Of a DNA stretch of 35,360 bases, positions 1-7,495 are shown in pieces. The notes below the pieces were generated by a model. That model ran no database searches. It saw nothing but the letters and a program-made list of their open reading frames with translations, and had not been told where the DNA came from. Positions within the stretch are counted from its first letter, which is position 1; each line of letters opens with the position of its first letter. The stretch lies in assembly GCA_944376605.1 (NCBI GenBank), contig CALWDE010000005.1, forward strand, positions 1 through 35,360, in the 5' to 3' direction. A program made the translations under genes and the position numbers. This DNA is from an uncultured Bacilli bacterium. GTDB lineage: Bacteria > Bacillota_I > Bacilli_A > RFN20 > CAG-826.

Positions 1-68
1 CGAATTGGCACTCCATCAAAAATATGTAGCTTCACCAATCGCAGCTTTTCTTCTAGAGTTAACTTCAT
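1..68 (-). CDS. IS3-like transposase, N-terminal fragment cut by window edge
   Basis: Only 22 codons are inside the window, reading MKLTLEEKLRLVKLHIFDG and a little more. This resembles the first helix of the helix-turn-helix (OrfA-type) subunit of IS3-family transposases, which often begin with MKL(S/T)xEEKLxLVKxH. A strong GGAGGA Shine-Dalgarno at 76-81 lies 7-8 bases before the ATG, so the start is secure. The gene reads out of the window to the left. The 64 bases between this start and tRNA-His include CCCAATTTGGG and may be the end of the IS. Family assignment is from a short stretch only; another small HTH protein is possible. Confidence 0.5.
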   Translation of the reverse strand, partial: MKLTLEEKLRLVKLHIFDGVPI

Positions 69-132
69 AAAAAAATCCTCCATTTCATCTTACCCAATTT
101 GGGCAAAATTATGGGGGAAATTTCACAAGTAA

Positions 133-209
133 TGGGGCGGACGACGAGAGTCGAACCCGCGTATCACCGGTTCACAGCCGGTTGTGTTAACCCCTTCACC
201 ACGTCCGCC
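133..209 (-). tRNA. tRNA-His (anticodon GTG)
   Basis: Read on the minus strand, the sequence folds as a tRNA. The acceptor stem GGCGGAC pairs with GTCCGCC, the D-arm contains GGGGTTAA, the anticodon stem is ACCGG/CCGGT with loop CTGTGAA (anticodon GTG), and the T-arm has GGGTTCGACTC. The extra G at -1 opposite C73, diagnostic of tRNA-His, is encoded at 209. CCA is encoded at 133-135. The gene has its own promoter and is flanked by a possible IS end a few bases beyond its 3' end. Confidence 0.96.
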
Positions 210-219
210 AGCGGGAGAA

Positions 220-248
220 AGTATAGAAGAATTCTCTTAATAGAGCAA
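220..248 (-). promoter_or_regulatory. Promoter of tRNA-His
   Basis: On the minus strand, TTGCTC (243-248) and TATACT (220-225) are separated by exactly 17 bases. Transcription would start near 213, four bases before the mature tRNA 5' end. Seen directly; sigma-A type by consensus. Confidence 0.7.
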
Positions 249-264
249 GAAAAATTGCAAGATA

Positions 265-291
265 AGAAAAGGGAAGGTAATCCCTTCCCTT
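265..291 (-). terminator. Intrinsic terminator after the surface-protein gene
   Basis: A perfect 9-bp stem, AAGGGAAGG (269-277) and CCTTCCCTT (283-291), closes a 5-base loop and is followed on the minus strand by TTTTCTT. It lies between the stop of the surface-protein gene and the tRNA-His promoter, so it ends the surface-protein transcript. Confidence 0.75.
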
Positions 292-321
292 ATCAGTTAT
301 CTTTATCTTTTACTTTAGCAA

Positions 322-2109
322 TTAGATGCTTCTTCTTTTACGATAGAAGTAATAACCACCGCCCAGTAAAGCACAAGAAGCAAGAACAGCAACAGCAATA
401 ATCCACCATGTTTCGTTTTGATTCATGGCAAAGGGCATATAAGCTTGAACTTGTCCTTCTGCATAAGGAAGTTCTCCTAAATAGGTAGCCCATGCTTCAT
501 AACGAGTAACTGCATCCATATGAGAAGCAAAAGCAGTTCTTCCTTCTTCGTTCATTAAGTTCAAATAAGCATCTTTAGCTACTGGGAACTTAGTGACACA
601 TTGATATTCAGTGTCTGCTTCCATGAGATAGCGGTCTAATTCAGCAGCTTGATCTTCACCAGTAGAAGAACGCACATAAAGTTTGGCTGCTATATCTTTG
701 TACTTATTATCTGTTAATTGATAATTTCTAAAATATTCAGGGTCACCAGTACCTAAAGTAATACCTCTATTTTCGTTGTTGTTTCCCCATAAACCATAGC
801 CATAATCACCACCTATGTCTTTGAGAGTTAAATAAACACCAGATGAGAAAGCACTACTGGTGCTTAAATCAGTCCCATCTTTAGAAGCATCAACATAATA
901 TTCTTCTTCCGCGTTGTATAGAGCAATTACTTTGTTACCGTCTTCATCTGTAACATCAGCAATGCGAACTTCAAACTCCAAAGGTCTTACACTAGCATCA
1001 GTGGAATCAAAGGCAATCAATCCATCGCCACCATTTGCCATAAAACTTTCGCTTGTGACATCAAATCTTGTTTTGCCACTCTCAGCGTAAGACGATGCAT
1101 AATAATCAATGTCATTTGCTGTAACGCCAAGTAACACCTTAGATCCAATAACTAAATCGCTTGGAGATTCTAATAATGTATAGCGAATTGCCTCTGGAGC
1201 ATCAGCAACAGAGTAAGTCCATGTTGTTTCTGGCTCTAAAAAGTTTTCGCCATACGACAACACAAACTCAGCGCCTTCTGTCTTATGTTCTTCCGTTAAA
1301 ACTGTTCCAGGGTCGATACCAAATACGAAGTTTTCACTATCTTCTCCCTGCCAGTCTAATAATTTTGAATTTCCTTCTGCGTCATAGCCGTAAACCGTTA
1401 GACCATCAAGGCTAAAAGTATCACCGACATAATAATCTACCTTGGTGGGAGGAGTTCTTACTTCGATTCTGGTAATTTCTCCCATAGGAGCGGACGCACC
1501 CTCATAAAATGTTATTACGCATTTGTTTAGACGGGTATATCCAGACTCAACATGGAAAACAACACCATAGTAGGCTGTAGGAATAGCCGCAAATTCTAAC
1601 GTCATCGTACTATTGGCATTCAATGTTGATCCAGATGCAGCAATCTTAGTCCATTCACTTCCGTCTGCACTTGAAGCAACATAAACCTTTGGTTTTGTAC
1701 CAGAAATACCATTAACCACCACATCGATTTTGGCAACATTATTAATTTCAGATTCTGTTTTAACAAAATACCAACCTTTATTTCCAACAATCGCACTTGA
1801 ATCAATCGCTTGGGCAAGCGATAAATCTTCATTAATAATTCCTACATCATTGGCTGCCTCATTAATACCCGTATACTCCTTTTGACCTAAAGATAGTGTA
1901 AACTTAGTATCACCCACATTGCCTGCAATATGTTCCCATCTTTTGTAACCAGTAGAACTTATATTGGCGTCTGAATACTGCGCAACAATATCTCCTTCTG
2001 CAGCGTCCGCTACAAGAGGAGTCTCTCCTCCAAATGCTAAAAAGGATGCTCCACCAAGGGCGATTACTGCGCCAAGAAGCACCGTCTTTGCTTTACTCCA
2101 AATTCCCAT
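322..2109 (-). CDS. Secreted, membrane-anchored surface protein with Ig-like domain
   Basis: A protein of about 595 residues. The N-terminus is a signal peptide (GIWSKAKTVLLGAVIALGG, cleavage probably after VADA near residue 37). Residues of roughly 40-210 form a beta-rich, discoidin/lectin-like region (VYVASSADGSEWTKIA). Residues of about 210-300 read as a bacterial Ig-like domain (VGDTFSLDGLTVYGYDAEG). The rest is unrecognised. The C-terminus is one membrane helix (WWIIAVAVLASCALLGGGYY) followed by RKRRS, with no LPXTG. I chose the ATG at 2109 because AAGGA sits about 9 bases upstream; the ATG at 2115 would be only 3 bases from it. The protein is probably displayed outside the cell, perhaps binding glycans or host material; that role is inferred from architecture only. 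The gene is monocistronic with its own terminator. Confidence 0.8.
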   Translation of the reverse strand: MGIWSKAKTVLLGAVIALGGASFLAFGGETPLVADAAEGDIVAQYSDANISSTGYKRWEHIAGNVGDTKFTLSLGQKEYTGINEAANDVGIINEDLSLAQAIDSSAIVGNKGWYFVKTESEINNVAKIDVVVNGISGTKPKVYVASSADGSEWTKIAASGSTLNANSTMTLEFAAIPTAYYGVVFHVESGYTRLNKCVITFYEGASAPMGEITRIEVRTPPTKVDYYVGDTFSLDGLTVYGYDAEGNSKLLDWQGEDSENFVFGIDPGTVLTEEHKTEGAEFVLSYGENFLEPETTWTYSVADAPEAIRYTLLESPSDLVIGSKVLLGVTANDIDYYASSYAESGKTRFDVTSESFMANGGDGLIAFDSTDASVRPLEFEVRIADVTDEDGNKVIALYNAEEEYYVDASKDGTDLSTSSAFSSGVYLTLKDIGGDYGYGLWGNNNENRGITLGTGDPEYFRNYQLTDNKYKDIAAKLYVRSSTGEDQAAELDRYLMEADTEYQCVTKFPVAKDAYLNLMNEEGRTAFASHMDAVTRYEAWATYLGELPYAEGQVQAYMPFAMNQNETWWIIAVAVLASCALLGGGYYFYRKRRSI

Positions 2110-2336
2110 AAACATGAATCCTTTCTTGTTTTATTCCGTTTTTGAGGAAGTAACTAGGGATAATCGAAGCGATAATTAGAAAAAAGTGGATAAAAGGCCT
2201 ACTGAGGAACGCCTTATAACCAATACTTTCTTTTCATCACGCCTATAATGTAACAAAAGGCAAGAGGATAAGCAATCTCTAGAAAGTTGGCTTGCTTTGA
2301 AAACGGTTTCTTTGGACATGGAGCACAAGAAAAAAA

Positions 2337-3389
2337 CTAATTATCTTCCTTAAATAGTTCTAAAAAGGGCAGCTCTCTTCTTTTTACCAAAAAAGGCACA
2401 CGGGCATTCGCATTTTCTTTCATCTTTTCATATGCCTCTTTCTTTGTAAGCCAAAGGGTATTGGCAATTAAAGAGTCCCCACGTGACACTTTTTGCGGAA
2501 TGGCATTCTTCTTTAACACTTTTGCGTAGAAATAATGCGTAATATTTTTCCTTCCAATTAAGCGATATTCATCTTCTACAGAACCTAGGTAGATTTGGGG
2601 AGAAACAAGCATTCCTAGCTCCTCTTCGCATTCGCGGATTAAAGCTTCTTCTAACCTTTCTCCCCACTTAATTCCCCCGCCTGGCGTTTCTACATACTGA
2701 TCTTTCCCAAAGATGTCATCTCTTACCACTTCATGTAAGGCAATTTTCTCATCTTCTCTTTCTACGATAGCGCGCGCAATAACACGTGGTTTTGCTTCCC
2801 ATCCTTCCTTTCTTAAAGGATACTCTTCATCCGAATATTTGATTCGGTACTTCCCCAAATAGGAAGAAAAGTATTCCTTTTTAGAAAGAGAATATAGATT
2901 CCCCATCCGAAAACCATATCGATAATTCTTCACAAGAATCTTTTTTGCAAAATGAAAACCAAAAGAAGTAATTAATGCGTTTGAAACAGTATTCTCTTCA
3001 TCCGCGCGCATCAGGCAGTAGTCATACCCTTTTTCAAAAAAGAGATAAAAGAGGCTGCGGCTAAAAGCTTCTCGCATCACTCCTTTTCGCCAATAAGATG
3101 GAGATAAAACATAACCAATCTGGATGCCATGAGGATAGTAAGCGACCACATCAATCGAGCCAATAAGACGCCCGCTTTCTTTTTCGCGAATCCCCATGAC
3201 ATATTCCCCTTTTTTCTCTCTTTCTATTTGAGAAAGAAGAAAATCTCTTCCCTCTTCTTTTGCAGAATAAGGTGCCCAGGTCAAGTAACGCGTTACCTCT
3301 TCATACCTAGCATAAGAAAGATACATATCTTCTAAATCTTCTTCTTTTAAGGGAGAAAGAAGAAAACGTGGGGTTTCTAATTTAGACAT
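2337..3389 (-). CDS. GNAT acetyltransferase fused to NUDIX hydrolase
   Basis: A 350-residue protein with two enzymes in one chain. Residues 1-170 are a RimJ-like GNAT N-acetyltransferase (TPRFLLSPLKEEDLEDM, IGYVLSPSYWRKGVMREA, and DEENTVSNALITSFGFH near the acetyl-CoA end). Residues 195-350 are a NUDIX hydrolase. The full Nudix box G-x5-E-x7-REcxEExGm is present, starting at GGIKWGE and including RECEEELGM, so pyrophosphohydrolase chemistry should be intact. Substrates are not predictable. A nucleotide-type clean-up activity joined to acetylation is the simplest reading. The ATG at 3389 has no Shine-Dalgarno but sits 6 bases after a TATAAT, so the mRNA is probably leaderless. It is divergent from the RNA methyltransferase gene. 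Confidence 0.88.
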   Translation of the reverse strand: MSKLETPRFLLSPLKEEDLEDMYLSYARYEEVTRYLTWAPYSAKEEGRDFLLSQIEREKKGEYVMGIREKESGRLIGSIDVVAYYPHGIQIGYVLSPSYWRKGVMREAFSRSLFYLFFEKGYDYCLMRADEENTVSNALITSFGFHFAKKILVKNYRYGFRMGNLYSLSKKEYFSSYLGKYRIKYSDEEYPLRKEGWEAKPRVIARAIVEREDEKIALHEVVRDDIFGKDQYVETPGGGIKWGERLEEALIRECEEELGMLVSPQIYLGSVEDEYRLIGRKNITHYFYAKVLKKNAIPQKVSRGDSLIANTLWLTKKEAYEKMKENANARVPFLVKRRELPFLELFKEDN

Positions 3390-3409
3390 ATTTCTATTAT
3401 AGTGAGGGA
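3390..3409. promoter_or_regulatory. Overlapping bidirectional leaderless promoter
   Basis: The 20-bp gap between two divergent start codons holds two overlapping -10 elements. On minus, TATAAT (3401-3396) is followed by six bases and the ATG at 3389. On plus, TATAGT (3398-3403) is followed by six bases and the GTG at 3410. Neither gene has a usable Shine-Dalgarno. At that spacing transcription would start at or within a base or two of each start codon. No strong -35 is seen on either side. Confidence 0.5.
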
Positions 3410-4120
3410 GTGAATTACTACGATAAGAAAAGCAAGATTACCTACGCCTTAGGCTTAACTGTGGTCATTGAGGCGCTTAAAAGAAGGATAAAAGAGGCGA
3501 GAAAACTCTATTTATCTCCGTCTTTAAAAGAAGGAGAAGGCAAAAGAGAAGTGCTCTCTCTTGCGCGAAGCGCGAATATTCCAGTCATTCAAAATAATAC
3601 GAAAATCTTTTCTTTAAGCGAGAAAGAAGCATGTTATGCGATTTTAGAATGCGAAAAAAGAGAAGAAGACTTATCTTTATTAAAGAGTCATATCTTACTT
3701 GTTGAGCCTTCTAATCAAGGCAATGTTGGCACCATTATGCGGGCGATGGCCTCTTTCTCTATTCATGATTTAGCGATCATTATTCCCGCGGCGGACGTCC
3801 ACTCCCCTAAAACAATTCGCAGCAGTATGGGCGCTTATTTCTCTCTTCGCATCTCACTTTTCCAAGATTTTTCTTCTTACGCGAAGCAGTTTCCTAATCA
3901 TCACTACTACCCTTTTATGCTGGACGCAGATACTTCACTTTCTTCTCTCAGCTTTATAAAGCCATCCACGCTTATTTTTGGTAACGAAGCAAGAGGTCTC
4001 CCTTCTTCCTATCACGATATTGGCACATCGGTCCGTATCGAAATGGAAAAAGAAGTCGATTCTTTAAATTTAGATAATGCCGCTTCGATTGCGCTTTATC
4101 ATCTCTATACAAAGAGTTAA
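3410..4120 (+). CDS. TrmH/SpoU-family RNA 2'-O-methyltransferase
   Basis: A 236-residue SPOUT-class methyltransferase that would transfer a methyl group from SAM to a ribose 2'-OH in rRNA or tRNA. All three SpoU motifs are visible. Motif 1 is NQGNVGTIMRA near residue 103, motif 2 is LIFGNEARGLP near residue 195, and motif 3 is VDSLNLDNAASIALYHL near the C-terminus. The knot-forming C-terminal domain is complete and the N-terminal part is the short substrate-binding region common in Bacillota TrmH-like proteins. The start is GTG; no ATG is available in frame after the upstream stop, and GTG lies 6 bases after a -10 element. Its stop overlaps the convergent end of the 4117-5103 gene by four bases. 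Confidence 0.88.
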   Translation: MNYYDKKSKITYALGLTVVIEALKRRIKEARKLYLSPSLKEGEGKREVLSLARSANIPVIQNNTKIFSLSEKEACYAILECEKREEDLSLLKSHILLVEPSNQGNVGTIMRAMASFSIHDLAIIIPAADVHSPKTIRSSMGAYFSLRISLFQDFSSYAKQFPNHHYYPFMLDADTSLSSLSFIKPSTLIFGNEARGLPSSYHDIGTSVRIEMEKEVDSLNLDNAASIALYHLYTKS

Positions 4121-5103
4121 TCACGCCAAGCGTGAATAAAAGAAACAATATCTTGTATTTCTCCTGTTCTTACCTTTCTTAAAGAAGGGAATAGTCTTTC
4201 TGTGACAGAAGAGAAGATAGATAAACAGTAATCAAGTAAAGATAACGATATAGGGCTTTCTTCACAAAAAGGTAAGATGATACGGTAGGCAAATAAAGAA
4301 GCGTCTTCTTTATAAGTTACCTTCCCAAGTGCGTAGCCACTATTGCTAACTGCCAAAGCAGAAAATAATAAAGGAGAAAGAGAAGATAACTCTTCTTCTT
4401 TATGCATCATATAAAAAACAACGCCTCTTCTTCCTTTTTCTTCAAATAAGGCCGCGCTCATGGGATAAGTGCCTTTTAAAAAGAAAGAATAGCCAAGTTC
4501 ACTTGAAGAATAAGGATAAGAATGAGCAGAAAAATACTGCTCCATTCTTCGGCGTGTCTCTTCAAAAGAGAAAGAAGCAGAGTAATGTTTTGCCGCGTTT
4601 TCTTCATCTCTTTCTAGGTGTCCTTCTAGCAAAGAAGATAAAAAGGAGGGAGAAAAAGAAAATAAATTACGGTTCTCTTCTTCCTTTTTCATGGCAGGTA
4701 AAAGGTAGTCCCCTACATCTTTTGCATTATCAAGCGCAGCAAGAAAAGTATTTTTCGAAAGAGGTTCTTCTAAGAAAGATACATGCGGTACTTCAAAGGT
4801 TAAATAAATGCTGCTTCCCTTTTTGGAAAAACGAAATCTTCCCCAGCCACAAGAAGCGTTCATCTCATTTAAGAAACGAGTTAATTCACTGGAAGGAGGA
4901 TTTTTTAATTCGATTTCTTTTTTAATCGATAAAAGCAAATAGTGATGAACCTCTTTCATAAAAAGAGAAAAAGTTCTCTTTTGATAAGTAATCTGTAAAT
5001 GCTTTTCATCAATGGGGCGATAAGAAAGATCCAGCGAAGAGAGCAATTTCTTAACTTGTTCTACCGTGTAAGAAGAAAACGTAAACTCCCTCATATCATC
5101 CAT
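4117..5103 (-). CDS. Unknown protein, two probable YbjN-like domains
   Basis: A 328-residue cytosolic protein with no signal peptide or membrane helix, last gene of the rex-led operon. I do not recognise a named family with certainty. Residues of about 12-150 have the pattern of a YbjN/type III chaperone-like domain: a short helix with a SLDLSYRPIDEKHLQI strand pair, then LTRFLNEMNASCGWGRFRF followed by SSIYLTFEVP and a closing helix. A weaker second copy spans about 180-310 (EQYFSAHSYPYSSSE, FSALAVSNSGYALGKVTY, SLSLLDYCLSIFSSVTERL). YbjN-like proteins usually bind partner proteins and have no catalytic residues. It lies 20 bases after the 5124-5588 gene and ends convergently with the methyltransferase gene. 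The fold call is by eye. Confidence 0.55.
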   Translation of the reverse strand: MDDMREFTFSSYTVEQVKKLLSSLDLSYRPIDEKHLQITYQKRTFSLFMKEVHHYLLLSIKKEIELKNPPSSELTRFLNEMNASCGWGRFRFSKKGSSIYLTFEVPHVSFLEEPLSKNTFLAALDNAKDVGDYLLPAMKKEEENRNLFSFSPSFLSSLLEGHLERDEENAAKHYSASFSFEETRRRMEQYFSAHSYPYSSSELGYSFFLKGTYPMSAALFEEKGRRGVVFYMMHKEEELSSLSPLLFSALAVSNSGYALGKVTYKEDASLFAYRIILPFCEESPISLSLLDYCLSIFSSVTERLFPSLRKVRTGEIQDIVSFIHAWRD

Positions 5104-5123
5104 ATCGTAACTTAATGATACGC

Positions 5124-5588
5124 TTAATCTTTTCCTTCCTCTTTTTCTTTTGCTTTCTTTTTATAGATTTTTTCGACGTTATGAAAGGCCTCGTAATGAA
5201 AAGTCACCTCTTCCGCGAAGTCTTCTAAATAAGTAGATAAGGCTTTGGAAGGATCTTTTAAATCGAGCAAAGGAAGGCAAAGTCCATAGCTAACCTTCCC
5301 TTCTTCATCCACAAAAAAGGAACCTTCCATTTGGCTTTTATTCCATTCATTTATGCTGTAAAGAAAAGAGTATCGCATTAAAAGAGAAAAGTCCCCATTT
5401 CTCTCTTTTTTATAAAGAAGAATCGAACCTTCCGGATGAGAAGGGAAACGCACAAAAGCGTGCACTTTCCCGTACTTAGAAAGATAAGAAAAAGAAAGAA
5501 TACGGTTTTTCTTTTCCGTATAGGTAATTTTCTTTTCTTCTAATAAGCTTTTAAAAAGCAAATAAGTCGGCATTACTGGGGAGAGCAT
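5124..5588 (-). CDS. Small unknown protein, probable single YbjN-like domain
   Basis: A 154-residue cytosolic protein with the same pattern as half of its downstream neighbour: LLFKSLLEEKKITYTEKKNRI, a beta strand region, then SFLYSINEWNKSQMEGSFFVDEEGKVSYGLCLPLLDL and a C-terminal helix ending in a Lys/Glu-rich tail. I read it as a distant YbjN-like or chaperone-like domain; no enzymatic motif is seen. Two starts are possible. The ATG at 5588 lies inside the upstream gene with an AAAGGAAGA stretch just before it. The ATG at 5573 shares a base with the upstream stop (TAATG), which would give translational coupling. Existence of the gene is well supported by the tight operon packing; its function is unknown. 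Confidence 0.6.
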   Translation of the reverse strand: MLSPVMPTYLLFKSLLEEKKITYTEKKNRILSFSYLSKYGKVHAFVRFPSHPEGSILLYKKERNGDFSLLMRYSFLYSINEWNKSQMEGSFFVDEEGKVSYGLCLPLLDLKDPSKALSTYLEDFAEEVTFHYEAFHNVEKIYKKKAKEKEEGKD

Positions 5589-6052
5589 TCTTCCTTTACC
5601 TCATGACGAATCGCTTCTACATAAAAAGCAATTTTATCTTTTAACTGCATGTATTTCTCCGCGTAAGAATAAATAACTTTACTTAAAAGAGAAGAAGTAA
5701 GCTGCGCGACAGGAAGAGAATAAGAAAGAGATAAATGAAACGAGGTAGCAGGATCAAGAAGAGAGGCTACTCCGTAGGGCACATACTCTTCTAAAGCCTG
5801 ATTCCAAATCAGTAATCTTTCAAAAGGAGATAAAGTCTTTTCTTCTTGGATTAAGGAGTTGAGAGAAAAGCATAAGAAAATTTCTTCTTCCTTCTCTTCT
5901 AACGTTAAATCCACACAAAAGTTTGGCTCTTTAGAAGAAGCATCATAATGAAAAGGAATCACGAGAACTTCCTCCTCATAAAAGAAGGAAATTTCTTCCT
6001 TTTCGAGCATTTCCTCTATCTTTTTCCAAATCTCAATTTTATTAATGAGCAT
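5573..6052 (-). CDS. Small unknown protein, probable single YbjN-like domain
   Basis: A 159-residue acidic cytosolic protein. Its layout repeats that of its two downstream neighbours: IEEMLEKEEISFFYEEEVLVI at the N-terminus, a Glu-rich hairpin with FLCFSLNSL, then LLIWNQALEEYVPYGVASLL followed by SFHLSLSYSLPVAQL and a helix. No metal-binding or catalytic motif is present. The start ATG overlaps the last 11 bases of the hydrogenase-like gene, and its end overlaps the next gene, so the proteins are probably made together. A YbjN-like partner-binding role, for example for the Fe-S proteins upstream, is inference only. Confidence 0.6.
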   Translation of the reverse strand: MLINKIEIWKKIEEMLEKEEISFFYEEEVLVIPFHYDASSKEPNFCVDLTLEEKEEEIFLCFSLNSLIQEEKTLSPFERLLIWNQALEEYVPYGVASLLDPATSFHLSLSYSLPVAQLTSSLLSKVIYSYAEKYMQLKDKIAFYVEAIRHEVKEECSPQ

Positions 6053-7481
6053 CTTTTTCCATCGCCATTACGGCAGAGATTGCCCCTTCAATCGTCTTTT
6101 CTTTGGATTCGTGGCCGTATTTATCAACGCTTGCAGCGTCTCTTACTTCATGTGTTAAGCAGCATGGCCCTCCAATGCAGCCTCCTGTGCAAGCCATCCC
6201 TTCGATAAAGTTAAAGGAAGGATTGCCGCGCTTTAACTGCATTAAAGCAGTTTTGCACTGCTCTAAACCGCTGCAAATAATGGGTTTTGCTTCAAAAGAG
6301 CTTCCTTGCTCGGTTAACGCTTCTTTCACAGCTTCAGTAAGGCCGCCACTTCTAGCGAAAATTCTGCCAAAGAAGGAAGCATTATCTAATGGTCTTTCTT
6401 CAAGACTCTTTAAATCAATATCTTTCGCGTCAATTAAAGCCTGTAACTCTTCAAAAGTAATCACGCAGTCCACATAAGGACGGGACTTTTCGTCAAACAT
6501 CTCCATCTTTTTGGCAATACAGGGCCCGCAGAAGACAATCTTTGCTTTGGGATCGGTCTTTTTCACATAGCGGGCAATCATTGCCATAGGAGAAAGATTA
6601 TGAGAAATCTTATCGCTGAGCTCAGGGAAGGCTGTTTTAATGTAGCGAACAAAAGCAGGGCAGCAAGAAGAGGTAAGAATGCCTTTTTCTTCGAGTTCTT
6701 TCGCCTCTTCATAAGCGACCATATCCGCGCCTAAAGCCGCTTCAATCACGTTTTGGAAACCAAGAAGTTCAATTCCTTTGATAACCTGTCCAAGTTTCGC
6801 GTAATGGAACTGAGAAGAAACGCTAGGGGCAACAATCATATAAGCGGTGCTTTCCCCTTTTTCTGCCTCTTTTAAAATATCGATACATTTTAAGATATAA
6901 CTCTTATCCATAATTGCCCCGAAAGGACACATATAAGAGCAAGCACCACATCTTGTGCATTTCTCTTCAATAATCGAAGTAATGCCGTCTTCCCTCATCT
7001 TAATCGCATTACATTTACACGCCGCTTCACATGGTCTTTTGTGATTTAAAATCGCTCCAAAAGGACATGCTTTCATACATAATCCGCAGTTCACGCAGCG
7101 CGTTTTATCAATTCTTGCTCTTAAATCAGGACCAAAACTAATGCAGTTGAGGCGGCAAGCAGAAGCGCAGCGATGCGCTAAGCAGCCTCTACAAGCATCC
7201 GTAACAGTCATTCCGCCGATAGGACACTGGTCACAAGCTGCCTCAATGACTTCTAAAATATTGGGGTTATCTTCATGCCCCCCAATGGCGAGTTTCACTC
7301 TTTCGGAAGCGATTGCTCTTTCTTTATAAATGCAGCAACGCATCGTAGGCTTTGGGCCAGGAACAATCTTTTTAGGAATATCGGGAATATCTTCTTGTAA
7401 AGTCCCTTTCATATAAGAAATCGCGACCTCTTTTAAGACGCGGTACTTTAACTCTTGTACTTGGGTATCAAACTTATTCAT
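6042..7481 (-). CDS. [FeFe]-hydrogenase-like protein, group-B type
   Basis: A 479-residue cytosolic Fe-S protein. The N-terminus is Cys-rich (CDQC 83-86, CRGC 97-100, CASAC 105-109). Two [4Fe-4S] ferredoxin motifs follow at C129/132/135/139 and C175/178/181/185. The catalytic-type domain carries the four H-cluster cysteines: TSSCCPAF (C273, C274), GPCIAKKME (C321) and MACTGGCIGG (C431, C435). Compared with canonical hydrogenases, the Met of MPC is Gly and the last loop reads GGPCCL instead of GGGQP. These features fit the monomeric 'group B' [FeFe] enzymes of anaerobic Bacillota, whose activity is poorly known. It follows the phosphatase gene by 14 bases. It may reduce protons with ferredoxin or act in sensing. 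It would need HydEFG maturases, which are not in this window. Confidence 0.85.
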   Translation of the reverse strand: MNKFDTQVQELKYRVLKEVAISYMKGTLQEDIPDIPKKIVPGPKPTMRCCIYKERAIASERVKLAIGGHEDNPNILEVIEAACDQCPIGGMTVTDACRGCLAHRCASACRLNCISFGPDLRARIDKTRCVNCGLCMKACPFGAILNHKRPCEAACKCNAIKMREDGITSIIEEKCTRCGACSYMCPFGAIMDKSYILKCIDILKEAEKGESTAYMIVAPSVSSQFHYAKLGQVIKGIELLGFQNVIEAALGADMVAYEEAKELEEKGILTSSCCPAFVRYIKTAFPELSDKISHNLSPMAMIARYVKKTDPKAKIVFCGPCIAKKMEMFDEKSRPYVDCVITFEELQALIDAKDIDLKSLEERPLDNASFFGRIFARSGGLTEAVKEALTEQGSSFEAKPIICSGLEQCKTALMQLKRGNPSFNFIEGMACTGGCIGGPCCLTHEVRDAASVDKYGHESKEKTIEGAISAVMAMEKDAH

Positions 7482-7495
7482 ATTCTCTCTCCTTC

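Noticed and set aside
99-401. A 100-residue plus-strand open frame across the tRNA-His region
   Set aside because: It runs antisense through the tRNA, the terminator and the end of the surface-protein gene, with no ribosome site or recognisable domain.
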